64,000 nucleotides of DNA from contig CAWBTF010000012.1 in assembly GCA_963791595.1 (NCBI GenBank), positions 372,001-436,000 of the forward strand, read 5' to 3'. The notes under the pieces were generated by a model. The model made no database searches, was not told where the DNA came from, and saw only the letters and a program-made list of their open reading frames with translations. Of this stretch, positions 31,501 to 39,132 are shown piece after piece (the stretch's first letter is position 1; the number at the start of each line of letters is the position of its first letter). This DNA is from JAEMQF01 sp963791595 (GTDB taxonomy: Bacteria; Pseudomonadota; Gammaproteobacteria; Burkholderiales; Burkholderiaceae_C). Position numbers and translations under genes: made by a program.

Positions 31501-31520
31501 TACAATGTTGCAGTGCACAA
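31501..31520 (+). promoter_or_regulatory. Candidate phaZ promoter -10 with overlapping PhaR-like dyad
   Basis: TACAAT at 31501-31506 is a good -10 hexamer about 86 bases before the phaZ start; no good -35 is seen. Directly behind it TTGCAGTGCACAA holds TGCA-G-TGCA, a TGC-rich dyad of the type bound by the PHB-responsive repressor PhaR. The dyad is seen; the regulator is inferred, since phaR is not in the window. Confidence 0.4.
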
Positions 31521-31591
31521 ATCGTGCCTGTTTCTGCCCTTGGCCCGCGGGTCTTGGTCTTGACGACGCTCGCTTTGGGAGGGTTTTCGAA

Positions 31592-32893
31592 ATGATCTAC
31601 CAATGGTATGAAGCGCATCGCGCGCTGCTGAGTCCGTTCGCTGAATTTGCAAGCGCCTCGTCCAAGCTGTACACCCATCCGTTGTCGCCACTCGCCCATA
31701 CGCCGCTCGCGCAGCGCGTATCGGCAGGCCTGGACCTGATGCACCGGCTGTCCAAGGAGTACGAGAAGCCGGAGTTCAACATCGTTGCAGTCAACATCGA
31801 CGGCGTCGACGTCGCGGTGCAGCAACAGCTGACGCTGGAGAAGCCCTTCTGCCGCCTGCTGCGCTTCAAGCGTTTCACCGACAACTCGGACATGCTGGCG
31901 CGCATGAAAGACCAGCCGACGGTGCTGGTGGTATCCCCACTGTCAGGCCACCACTCCACCTTGCTGCGCGAAACGATCCGCGAGCTGCTGCGCGACCACA
32001 AGGTGTTCGTCACCGACTGGACCGACGCGCGCATGGTTCCTGAGGCCGCTGGCCCGTTCCACCTCGACGACTATGTGGCCTACGTGCAGGAGTTCATCCG
32101 CGAAGTCGGCAACTCGGTGAACGTGATCTCAGTGTGCCAACCCACGGTGCCCGTGCTCGCGGCCGTGTCGCTGATGGCGAGCAGCGGCGAAGAGATTCCG
32201 CGCACGCTGACGATGATGGGCGGCCCGATTGACGCGCGCAAGAGCCCGACCGCGGTGAACAACCTGGCGATGAACAAGACCCATGGCTGGTTCGAGCAGA
32301 ACGTGATCTACCGCGTGCCGGTGAACTACCCCGGCGCCGGGCGGCGCGTTTACCCTGGCTTCTTGCAGCACTCGGGCTTCATCGCGATGAACCCGGGGCG
32401 GCACCTGAAGTCGCACTACGACTACTTCCTCGACCTGGTGCGTGGCGACGGCGACAGCGCCGAATTCCACCGCGAGTTCTACGACGAGTACAACGCCGTG
32501 CTCGACATGCCGGCCGAGTATTACCTGGACACGATCAAGACCGTTTTCCAGGACTTCGCGCTCGTCAACGGCACCTGGGAGATCGACGGCCAGCTCGTGC
32601 GCCCGCAGGACATCACCGGCACCGCGTTGCTCACAGTCGAAGGCGAACTCGACGACATCTCCGGCGCGGGGCAGACGCGTGCGGCGCACGACCTGTGCAC
32701 CGGCATCCCGAAGTCGCGACAGTTCCACTACGACGTGATCGGCGCTGGCCACTACGGCATCTTCTCCGGCCGGCGCTGGCGCGAGCTCGTCTACCCGCAG
32801 GTGCGCGACTTCATCGCCGCGCACCAAGGCAGCGGCGCAATGCGCAGGCCCACCGCTGCACTGAAGAAGAGGCGCGCGAACGGCGCGCGGTGA
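31592..32893 (+). CDS. phaZ: Intracellular poly(3-hydroxybutyrate) depolymerase
   Basis: Mobilises stored PHB inside the cell. ATG 31592 (MIYQWYEAHRALLSP) follows a GGGAGGG ribosome site and gives 433 residues. The sequence matches the Ralstonia PhaZ1 type: the usual lipase-box serine is replaced by cysteine in NVISVCQPTVPVLA (Cys182), preceded by PTVLVVSPLSGHHSTLLRET. The C-terminal His is likely the one in DVIGAGHYGIFSGRRW. The last ~25 residues are basic. The 278-base gap before it holds the hairpin and promoter listed separately. An RnfB-like gene follows after 10 bases. Confidence 0.93.
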   Translation: MIYQWYEAHRALLSPFAEFASASSKLYTHPLSPLAHTPLAQRVSAGLDLMHRLSKEYEKPEFNIVAVNIDGVDVAVQQQLTLEKPFCRLLRFKRFTDNSDMLARMKDQPTVLVVSPLSGHHSTLLRETIRELLRDHKVFVTDWTDARMVPEAAGPFHLDDYVAYVQEFIREVGNSVNVISVCQPTVPVLAAVSLMASSGEEIPRTLTMMGGPIDARKSPTAVNNLAMNKTHGWFEQNVIYRVPVNYPGAGRRVYPGFLQHSGFIAMNPGRHLKSHYDYFLDLVRGDGDSAEFHREFYDEYNAVLDMPAEYYLDTIKTVFQDFALVNGTWEIDGQLVRPQDITGTALLTVEGELDDISGAGQTRAAHDLCTGIPKSRQFHYDVIGAGHYGIFSGRRWRELVYPQVRDFIAAHQGSGAMRRPTAALKKRRANGAR

Positions 32894-32903
32894 CAATTCC
32901 GGC

Positions 32904-33470
32904 GTGAGTTCTCACGCCACCCTCGCCGAACGCATCGACCAGGCGCTGCCGCAAACGCAGTGCAGGCGCTGCGGCTATGACGACTGCCGCGCTTATGCAG
33001 TGGCTATCGCCGATGGCGGGGCACCGATCAACCAATGCCCGCCGGGCGGAGTGGAAGGCGTGGTCCGACTCGCCGCGATCACCGGGCGTGCCGTCACTCA
33101 CTTGAGCGCAGAACACGGCACCGAGGGGCCCCTGCGGGTGGCACGCATCGACGAAGCGGCGTGCATCGGCTGTACCCTCTGCGTCGAGGCGTGCCCGGTT
33201 GACTGCATCGTCGGCGCACCGAAGATGATGCACGGCGTGATCGAGCGCCTTTGCACCGGCTGCGACCTGTGCTTGCCCGTGTGCCCGGTGGATTGCATTT
33301 CGATGCACCCTGTGAGCGGCGAGCGCACCGGCTGGCAAGCGTGGAGCGAAGCGCAAGCGGCGCAGTCGCGCGAACGCTACGCGTTCCATCGATTTCGCAT
33401 TGAACGCGAACGGGCGGAGCGCGATCAGGTTCTTGCCGCAAAGAGCCGGGTGCGCGCGCCATCGGCGTGA
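32904..33470 (+). CDS. RnfB/RsxB-like ferredoxin without membrane anchor
   Basis: The 188-residue protein starts at GTG 32904 (MSSHATLAERIDQALPQTQC), 10 bases after phaZ. It has a 4Fe-4S cluster domain (CRRCGYDDCRAYA...NQCPPGG, residues 20-48), then two ferredoxin motifs (CIGCTLCVEACP and CTGCDLCLPVCP, residues 88-126). This is the RnfB C-terminal layout, but the N-terminal membrane helix is missing and no rnfA, C, D, G or E gene is nearby. Stand-alone soluble versions are common in Burkholderiales; the electron partner is unknown. Confidence 0.85.
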   Translation: MSSHATLAERIDQALPQTQCRRCGYDDCRAYAVAIADGGAPINQCPPGGVEGVVRLAAITGRAVTHLSAEHGTEGPLRVARIDEAACIGCTLCVEACPVDCIVGAPKMMHGVIERLCTGCDLCLPVCPVDCISMHPVSGERTGWQAWSEAQAAQSRERYAFHRFRIERERAERDQVLAAKSRVRAPSA

Positions 33471-33486
33471 TTCGGCAGCGCTGCGT

Positions 33487-34233
33487 TCAGCGAAGTGCAA
33501 TCACCGCCATCAACAGGCCGATCAGCACCGGCTGGTGCAACATGTAAAAGCTCAGGCTCCAGCGGCCGAGCGCGGCCAATCCATGCAGCGCTTTCGGCAG
33601 CGCGCCTGTCAACCATGCCGCGCGCTTCTCCAGCACCCAGCGCCCGCTCGCGAACCCCCACCACATCACGCCCAGCCAAGGCAGGATCGGCGCGTAGTCT
33701 TCCGTGACGGGCTTGCGCGTGACCAGGCCCACCCAGTTCGTCCAGCGCGAGTCGAACCAAGGATGCTGCATCAAGTGCGGCAGCGCGATCGCCAACAGAC
33801 CCGCGAGCCACAGCCACGCTCCCCCGCGGTGGCTGAGCCGAACCAGGATCAGCATCAGCGCGAATCCGTGCAGCACGCCGAAGCTGATGTAGCTCTTCGG
33901 AAACATGATCGCCGAGCCGAAGCTGACGAGCACCGCGCAGCCGGCGATCCGCGCCCAGCGCCGCCAGAAGCGCTGCCAACTTTGACCCTGCTGCAATGCG
34001 ATCGCCTGGCCGACCCCGGCGGTGAACATGAACAGGCTGACGATCACACTGCGCTGGACGGTCCAGAACGGATCGACGTAGAAGTTCTGCTGCGTGAACT
34101 TGAAGTAGGCCAGGTCGAAGCAGAAATGGAACACCGCCATCCAGACGATGGCCAGGCCGCGCAGCGCGTCGAGCCGGTCAAAGCGCAACGTGGGCGACGC
34201 CGCTTCGCGCGCCGGTTTCTTCAGGCGAACCAC
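33487..34233 (-). CDS. DUF1624/heparan-alpha-glucosaminide N-acetyltransferase-like membrane protein
   Basis: The 248-residue integral membrane protein has about seven helices. It begins RFDRLDALRGLAIVWMAVFHFCFDL, the opening motif of the HGSNAT/DUF1624 family with its catalytic-type histidine, and contains KSYISFGVLHGFALML. Family members acetylate sugars across a membrane or are uncharacterised; no substrate can be given here. Its first 13 bases overlap the purL end on the same strand. It converges on the RnfB-like gene with a 16-base gap. Confidence 0.75.
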   Translation of the reverse strand: MVRLKKPAREAASPTLRFDRLDALRGLAIVWMAVFHFCFDLAYFKFTQQNFYVDPFWTVQRSVIVSLFMFTAGVGQAIALQQGQSWQRFWRRWARIAGCAVLVSFGSAIMFPKSYISFGVLHGFALMLILVRLSHRGGAWLWLAGLLAIALPHLMQHPWFDSRWTNWVGLVTRKPVTEDYAPILPWLGVMWWGFASGRWVLEKRAAWLTGALPKALHGLAALGRWSLSFYMLHQPVLIGLLMAVIALR

Positions 34234-37200
34234 CGGCGTGCGTTGTCGAACATGCGCATCCAGGGGCTGCGCGCATTCACGTCGCCGCCGGTCCAGCTCA
34301 TCTGCGCATTGCGAAATACGCGCTCCGGGTGCGGCATCAGCGCGGTAAAGCGCCCGTCGGGCGTTGTCACCGCCGTCAATCCGCCCGGGCTGCCGTTCGG
34401 ATTGAACGGGTAGGCATCGGTCGGCTGTCCTTGGTTGTCAACGAAGCGCATCGCGCGCTGCACCGCTGTTGCATCGCCGCGCTGCGAGAAGTCGGCATAG
34501 CCCTCCCCGTGCGCGACCGCGATCGGGATGCGACTGCCGGCCATTCCCGCAAAGAAAATCGACGGGCCGGGAAGCACCTCCACCAGACTCAAGCGCGCCT
34601 CGAATTGCTCGCTGCGATTGCGCGTGAAGCGCGGCCAAGCCATCGCGCCGGGAATGATCGACGCAAGCGCGGCCATCATCTGGCAGCCGTTGCACACGCC
34701 CAGCGCGAGCGTATCGGTGCGGGCGAAGAACGCGGCGAACTGGTCAGCCAGAAGTGCATTGAACAGGATCGATCTGGCCCAGCCTTCGCCGGCACCGAGG
34801 GTGTCGCCATAGCTGAAGCCACCGCACGCGACCAGGCCCTGGAACATGTCGAGCCGCGCGCGACCGGCCTGCAGGTCACTCATGTGCACGTCGAAGGTCT
34901 CGAACCCCGCACAGTGCATCGCGTAGCTCATCTCGATGTGGCTGTTCACGCCCTGCTCGCGCAGGATCGCGATCTTCGGGCGGGCGCCGTTGAGGAACGG
35001 TGCAGCGATGCGCTCGGTGAGATCGAACGTCGTGTGAACGTGCAAACCCGGGTCGTCGGCGCGGCCCCCCGCCGCGTGCTCGGCGTCGGCGCATTGCGGC
35101 TCATCGCGCAGCCGGGCAATGCGCCAACTCACGTCGTCCCAGGCTTGTTGCAGGTCTTGCAGCGCTGCACTGAAGACTGATTTGGCGTCGCGCCACACCT
35201 CGACCCGGCGCTCCGTATTCGGCTTGCCGACGACGTGGCTGATGCGGCTCAAGCCATGCCGGCGCAGCGTGGCCATCACGGTGTCGCGCGCCGTGCTCGG
35301 GATCTGAATCACGGCGCCGAGCTCTTCATTGAACAGCGCTTGCAGCGTCAAGTCGTTGCGCCGCACGCCCACCTGCGCCGCCCAATTCTTCGAGTCCCCG
35401 AACTCGGCGCGGCTGTCGGCGATGCCGTCGCTCTGCGTGATCAGCATGTCGACGTTCAGGCTCACGCCCAGTTGGCCGGCGAACGCCATTTCGCACACCG
35501 TTGCCCACAGACCGCCATCGCTGCGGTCGTGGTACGCGAGCAGCAGGCCCGCAGCGCGCAATTCATTGATCGCCGCGACGAGTGACTTCAAGGTCTGCGC
35601 GTCGACGAGGTCGGGGACCTCGTCACCGAACTGGCCCAGCACCTGCGCGAAGATCGAACCACCCAGGCGCATGCGCCCGGCGCCGAGGTCGATCAGCACG
35701 AGCTGCGTGTCGCCGCGCTGCAATTGCGGTGTCAACGTGCCGCGTACATCGTCGAGCGACGCGAACGCGGTGACGATCAGCGACACCGGCGAGGTCACTT
35801 GCTGCGTGCGGCCGGCGTCGACCCAGCGCGTCTTCATCGACAGGCTGTCCTTGCCCACCGGAACGCCGATGCCGAGCGCCGGGCACAAGTCCAACGCCAC
35901 GGCCTTGACGGTGTCGTAGAGGGCCGCGTCTTCACCCGGTTCGCCGCACGCCGCCATCCAGTTGCAGCTGAGCTTGACCCGCGACAGCTCGACAGGCGCG
36001 GCGAGCAAATTGGTGATCGCCTCGGCGACGGCCATGCGCCCCGATGCCGGCGCATCCAGCGCCGCCAGCGGCGTGCGCTCGCCCATCGCCATCGCCTCGC
36101 CCGCGAAACCCGCATAGTCGCCAAGCGTCACCGCGCAATCCGCCACCGGCACTTGCCACGGGCCGACCATTTGATCGCGGTGGCTCAGGCCACCCACCGT
36201 GCGGTCGCCGATCGTGATCAGAAAACGCTTGCTCGCCACTGTGGGGTGGCGCAACACGTCGAACGCCACCCGGTTCAGTTCGACCACCGACAGGTCGAGC
36301 GCCGCACCGCGCCGCGCGATCCGCTGCACGTCGCGCTCCATGCGCGGCGGTTTGCCGAGCAACACATCGAGCGGCATGTCGATCGCGCGAGTACCGCCGG
36401 GGCCGTCTTCGAGCACGAGCTGCTCGTCGACCGTGGCCACGCCAACGACAGCGAACGGGCAACGCTCGCGCTGGCACATCGCCTCCAGCAACGGCAGGTG
36501 ATCCGGCGCAACCGCGAGCACGTAGCGCTCCTGGCTCTCGTTGCACCAAACTTCCTTCGGTGCCAGGCCACTCTCCTGAACCGGCACCTTGCGCAGATCG
36601 AACACCGCGCCGACACCGGCGCCGTGAACGACTTCGGGAAACGCGTTGCTCAGGCCACCGGCGCCGACATCGTGAATCGCCAGGATTGGATTGGTCTCGC
36701 CCAATGCCCAGCAATGGTTGATGACTTCCTGCGCGCGGCGCTCGATCTCCGGGTTGCCGCGCTGCACGGAGTCGAAATCCAGCTCCGCCGAGTTCTCCCC
36801 GGCGGACAAGGAACTCGCCGCGCCGCCGCCCATGCCGATGCGCATTCCCGGGCCGCCCAGCTGTACGAGCAGCGTGCCCGCGGGAAAGCGCAGCTTTTTC
36901 GTCTGCGACGCTGCAATCGAGCCCAGGCCGCCGGCAATCATGATCGGCTTGTGATAGCCGCGGTGCACCGCCTGCGCATCCGCGCCGACACTTTGTTCGA
37001 AGACGCGAAAGTAACCCGCCAGGTTGGGCCGGCCGAACTCGTTATTGAACGCCGCGCCGCCGAGAGGCCCGTCGATCATGATTTGCAGCGCGCTCGCAAT
37101 GTGCCCGGGCCGGCCGATGGCGCCGCGCTCCCAGGGCTCGTCGGTGCCCGGCAGATGCAGGTTCGAGACGCTGAACCCCGTGACGCCGGACTTGGGCCGC

Positions 37201-38219
37201 GAGCCGCGGCCGGTGGCGCCTTCGTCGCGGATCTCGCCGCCGGCGCCCGTTGATGCACCTGAGAACGGTGAGATGGCTGTCGGATGGTTGTGCGTCTCCA
37301 CCTTCATCAGCACGTGCGTCAGCTCGCGCCGCGCGCCATACACGGGCGCGTTCGTGAAGCCTTGCGGCAGCCAGCGCTCGACTTCGGCGCCCTGCATCAC
37401 CGCCGCGTTGTCGTCGTACGCGACCACGGTGCGCTGCGGCGCAAGCGCTTCGGTGTGGCGGATCATTCCGAACATCGAGCGTTCCTGATCTTGGCCGTCG
37501 ATGATGAAACTCGCGTTGAAGATCTTGTGCCGGCAATGCTCGCTGTTCGCCTGCGCGAACATCATCAGTTCCACATCGCTCGGGTTGCGCGCGAGCTTCG
37601 TGAATGCCCCGACCAGGTAGTCGAGCTCGTCGTCGCTCAGCGCCAGCCCGAACTCGGTGTTTGCCGCCTCCAGCGCGGCGCGGCCTTGACCCAGCACGTC
37701 GATGTGCTGCATCGGCTTGCCCGGCTGTGCGTCGAACAAGTGTGCGGCGTCGCCGCGCTCGGCAAATACGCTCTCCGTCATGCGGTCGTGCAGCGCTTGC
37801 GCCGCGGCCACCCATTCCTCGCGGGAAAGCGGCCGCGCCGGGCCGAGCAAAGGTTGGGTCAGCGTCAGTCGGTATTCAGTGACACGCTCCATGCGCCGCA
37901 GCACCAGCCCACAATTGCGCGCGATGTCGGTGGCCTTCGAAGCCCACGGCGACACCGTGCCCAGGCGGGGCGCGACGACGATCAGCGCGCCGCCATCGGC
38001 GCCTGCGTAAGGCTGACCATAGCGCAGCAGCCCTTGCGCCTTGTTGACCTCGGCGCGCGACAGAGGCGCGTCGCTGCAAAGCCAATGCACATGACGCGCA
38101 TGGACCGCGGCAATACGAGGGTTCAGCTCGCGCAGCCGCGCGAGCATCGACGCCGCGCGAAAACTCGAAAGCGCATTGCCGCCTTCAATGTGGATCAGGT
38201 GCTTGGGGGTGGCAGTCAC
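34221..38219 (-). CDS. purL: Phosphoribosylformylglycinamidine synthase (large, single-chain PurL)
   Basis: Converts FGAR to FGAM with ATP and glutamine in purine synthesis. The 1332 residues start at GTG 38219 (MTATPKHLIHIEGG) and match the long proteobacterial type. It holds an N-terminal domain, two AIR-synthase-like halves (HNHPTAISPFSGASTGAGG, HDVGAGGLSNAFPEV, SDGGLWATVCEMAFAG) and a C-terminal glutaminase with the Cys in GVCNGCQMMAAL and His/Glu in MPHPERVF. It diverges from map across 97 bases. Confidence 0.97.
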   Translation of the reverse strand: MTATPKHLIHIEGGNALSSFRAASMLARLRELNPRIAAVHARHVHWLCSDAPLSRAEVNKAQGLLRYGQPYAGADGGALIVVAPRLGTVSPWASKATDIARNCGLVLRRMERVTEYRLTLTQPLLGPARPLSREEWVAAAQALHDRMTESVFAERGDAAHLFDAQPGKPMQHIDVLGQGRAALEAANTEFGLALSDDELDYLVGAFTKLARNPSDVELMMFAQANSEHCRHKIFNASFIIDGQDQERSMFGMIRHTEALAPQRTVVAYDDNAAVMQGAEVERWLPQGFTNAPVYGARRELTHVLMKVETHNHPTAISPFSGASTGAGGEIRDEGATGRGSRPKSGVTGFSVSNLHLPGTDEPWERGAIGRPGHIASALQIMIDGPLGGAAFNNEFGRPNLAGYFRVFEQSVGADAQAVHRGYHKPIMIAGGLGSIAASQTKKLRFPAGTLLVQLGGPGMRIGMGGGAASSLSAGENSAELDFDSVQRGNPEIERRAQEVINHCWALGETNPILAIHDVGAGGLSNAFPEVVHGAGVGAVFDLRKVPVQESGLAPKEVWCNESQERYVLAVAPDHLPLLEAMCQRERCPFAVVGVATVDEQLVLEDGPGGTRAIDMPLDVLLGKPPRMERDVQRIARRGAALDLSVVELNRVAFDVLRHPTVASKRFLITIGDRTVGGLSHRDQMVGPWQVPVADCAVTLGDYAGFAGEAMAMGERTPLAALDAPASGRMAVAEAITNLLAAPVELSRVKLSCNWMAACGEPGEDAALYDTVKAVALDLCPALGIGVPVGKDSLSMKTRWVDAGRTQQVTSPVSLIVTAFASLDDVRGTLTPQLQRGDTQLVLIDLGAGRMRLGGSIFAQVLGQFGDEVPDLVDAQTLKSLVAAINELRAAGLLLAYHDRSDGGLWATVCEMAFAGQLGVSLNVDMLITQSDGIADSRAEFGDSKNWAAQVGVRRNDLTLQALFNEELGAVIQIPSTARDTVMATLRRHGLSRISHVVGKPNTERRVEVWRDAKSVFSAALQDLQQAWDDVSWRIARLRDEPQCADAEHAAGGRADDPGLHVHTTFDLTERIAAPFLNGARPKIAILREQGVNSHIEMSYAMHCAGFETFDVHMSDLQAGRARLDMFQGLVACGGFSYGDTLGAGEGWARSILFNALLADQFAAFFARTDTLALGVCNGCQMMAALASIIPGAMAWPRFTRNRSEQFEARLSLVEVLPGPSIFFAGMAGSRIPIAVAHGEGYADFSQRGDATAVQRAMRFVDNQGQPTDAYPFNPNGSPGGLTAVTTPDGRFTALMPHPERVFRNAQMSWTGGDVNARSPWMRMFDNARRWFA

Positions 38220-38256
38220 GCTGGAGCTTGAAGCGGCGAAGTGGCGCGAGCGGGGC

Positions 38257-38272
38257 CGGGCCTGTCGGCCCG
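38257..38272 (-). promoter_or_regulatory. Small hairpin in the purL leader
   Basis: CGGGCC-GACA-GGCCCG on the minus strand forms a 6-base stem 37 bases before the purL start. TAAAAT (38286-38291) just upstream could be a -10. No purine-riboswitch or PurR-box pattern was recognised, so a regulatory role is speculative. Confidence 0.25.
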
Positions 38273-38316
38273 CGGCGAAGCAGGGATTTTACGGGCCCAG
38301 TAGATAATCCCGGCCC

Positions 38317-39120
38317 ATGACGATCACGATCAAGAGCCCCGCCGATGTGGAGGGCATGCGGGTTGCCGGGCGCCTTGCCTCCGAAGTGCTGGACATGCTC
38401 ACGCCCCATGTGGTGCCAGGCGTCACAACCGACCAACTCGACAAGCTGGCACACGACTACATCGTGAATGTGCAGGGCACGATTCCCGCACCGTTGAACT
38501 ACGCGCCGCCGGGCTACACGCCGTACCCGAAATCGATCTGCACCTCGGTGAACCATCAGGTGTGCCACGGCATTCCGAACGAGCGCCCGCTGAAAAGCGG
38601 TGACATCGTCAACATCGACGTGACCGTCATCAAAGACGGCTGGCACGGCGACACGAGCCGCATGTTCGTCGTCGGCTCGGGCTCGATCGCGGCCAAGCGC
38701 CTGTGCCAGCTGACGTATGAAGCGATGTGGCGCGGCATCAGCCGCGTCAAGCCCGGCGCACGCCTGGGCGACGTGGGCCACACGATCCAGAGCTTCGCCG
38801 AGGGCAACGGTCTGTCGATCGTGCGCGAATTTTGCGGACACGGCATCGGCCGGCGCTTTCACGAGGAGCCGCAGGTGATGCATTACGGGCGCCCCGGCAC
38901 ACAGGAAGAGCTGGTGCCGGGGATGATGTTCACGATCGAGCCGATGATCAACGCCGGCCGGCGCGACGTGCGCGAAACCGGCGACGGCTGGACCATCGTG
39001 ACACGCGACCGATCGCTCTCCGCGCAGTGGGAACACACGGTGCTCGTCACGGAAACGGGCTACGAGGTGATGACGCTTTCGGCCGGCAGCCCTGCGCCGC
39101 CTTCGTTCATCACCGGCTGA
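38317..39120 (+). CDS. map: Methionine aminopeptidase, type I
   Basis: Removes the initiator methionine from nascent proteins. The 267 residues start MTITIKSPADVEGMRVAGRL. The two-metal site residues are visible in NIDVTVIKDGWHGDTSRMF, CGHGIGRRFHEEPQV, PGMMFTIEPMIN and QWEHTVLVT. The start is only 8 bases after a GATAAT (38303-38308), so if that is the -10 the mRNA would have almost no leader. glnD follows after 12 bases. Confidence 0.97.
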   Translation: MTITIKSPADVEGMRVAGRLASEVLDMLTPHVVPGVTTDQLDKLAHDYIVNVQGTIPAPLNYAPPGYTPYPKSICTSVNHQVCHGIPNERPLKSGDIVNIDVTVIKDGWHGDTSRMFVVGSGSIAAKRLCQLTYEAMWRGISRVKPGARLGDVGHTIQSFAEGNGLSIVREFCGHGIGRRFHEEPQVMHYGRPGTQEELVPGMMFTIEPMINAGRRDVRETGDGWTIVTRDRSLSAQWEHTVLVTETGYEVMTLSAGSPAPPSFITG

Positions 39121-39132
39121 GCGTTCATACCC

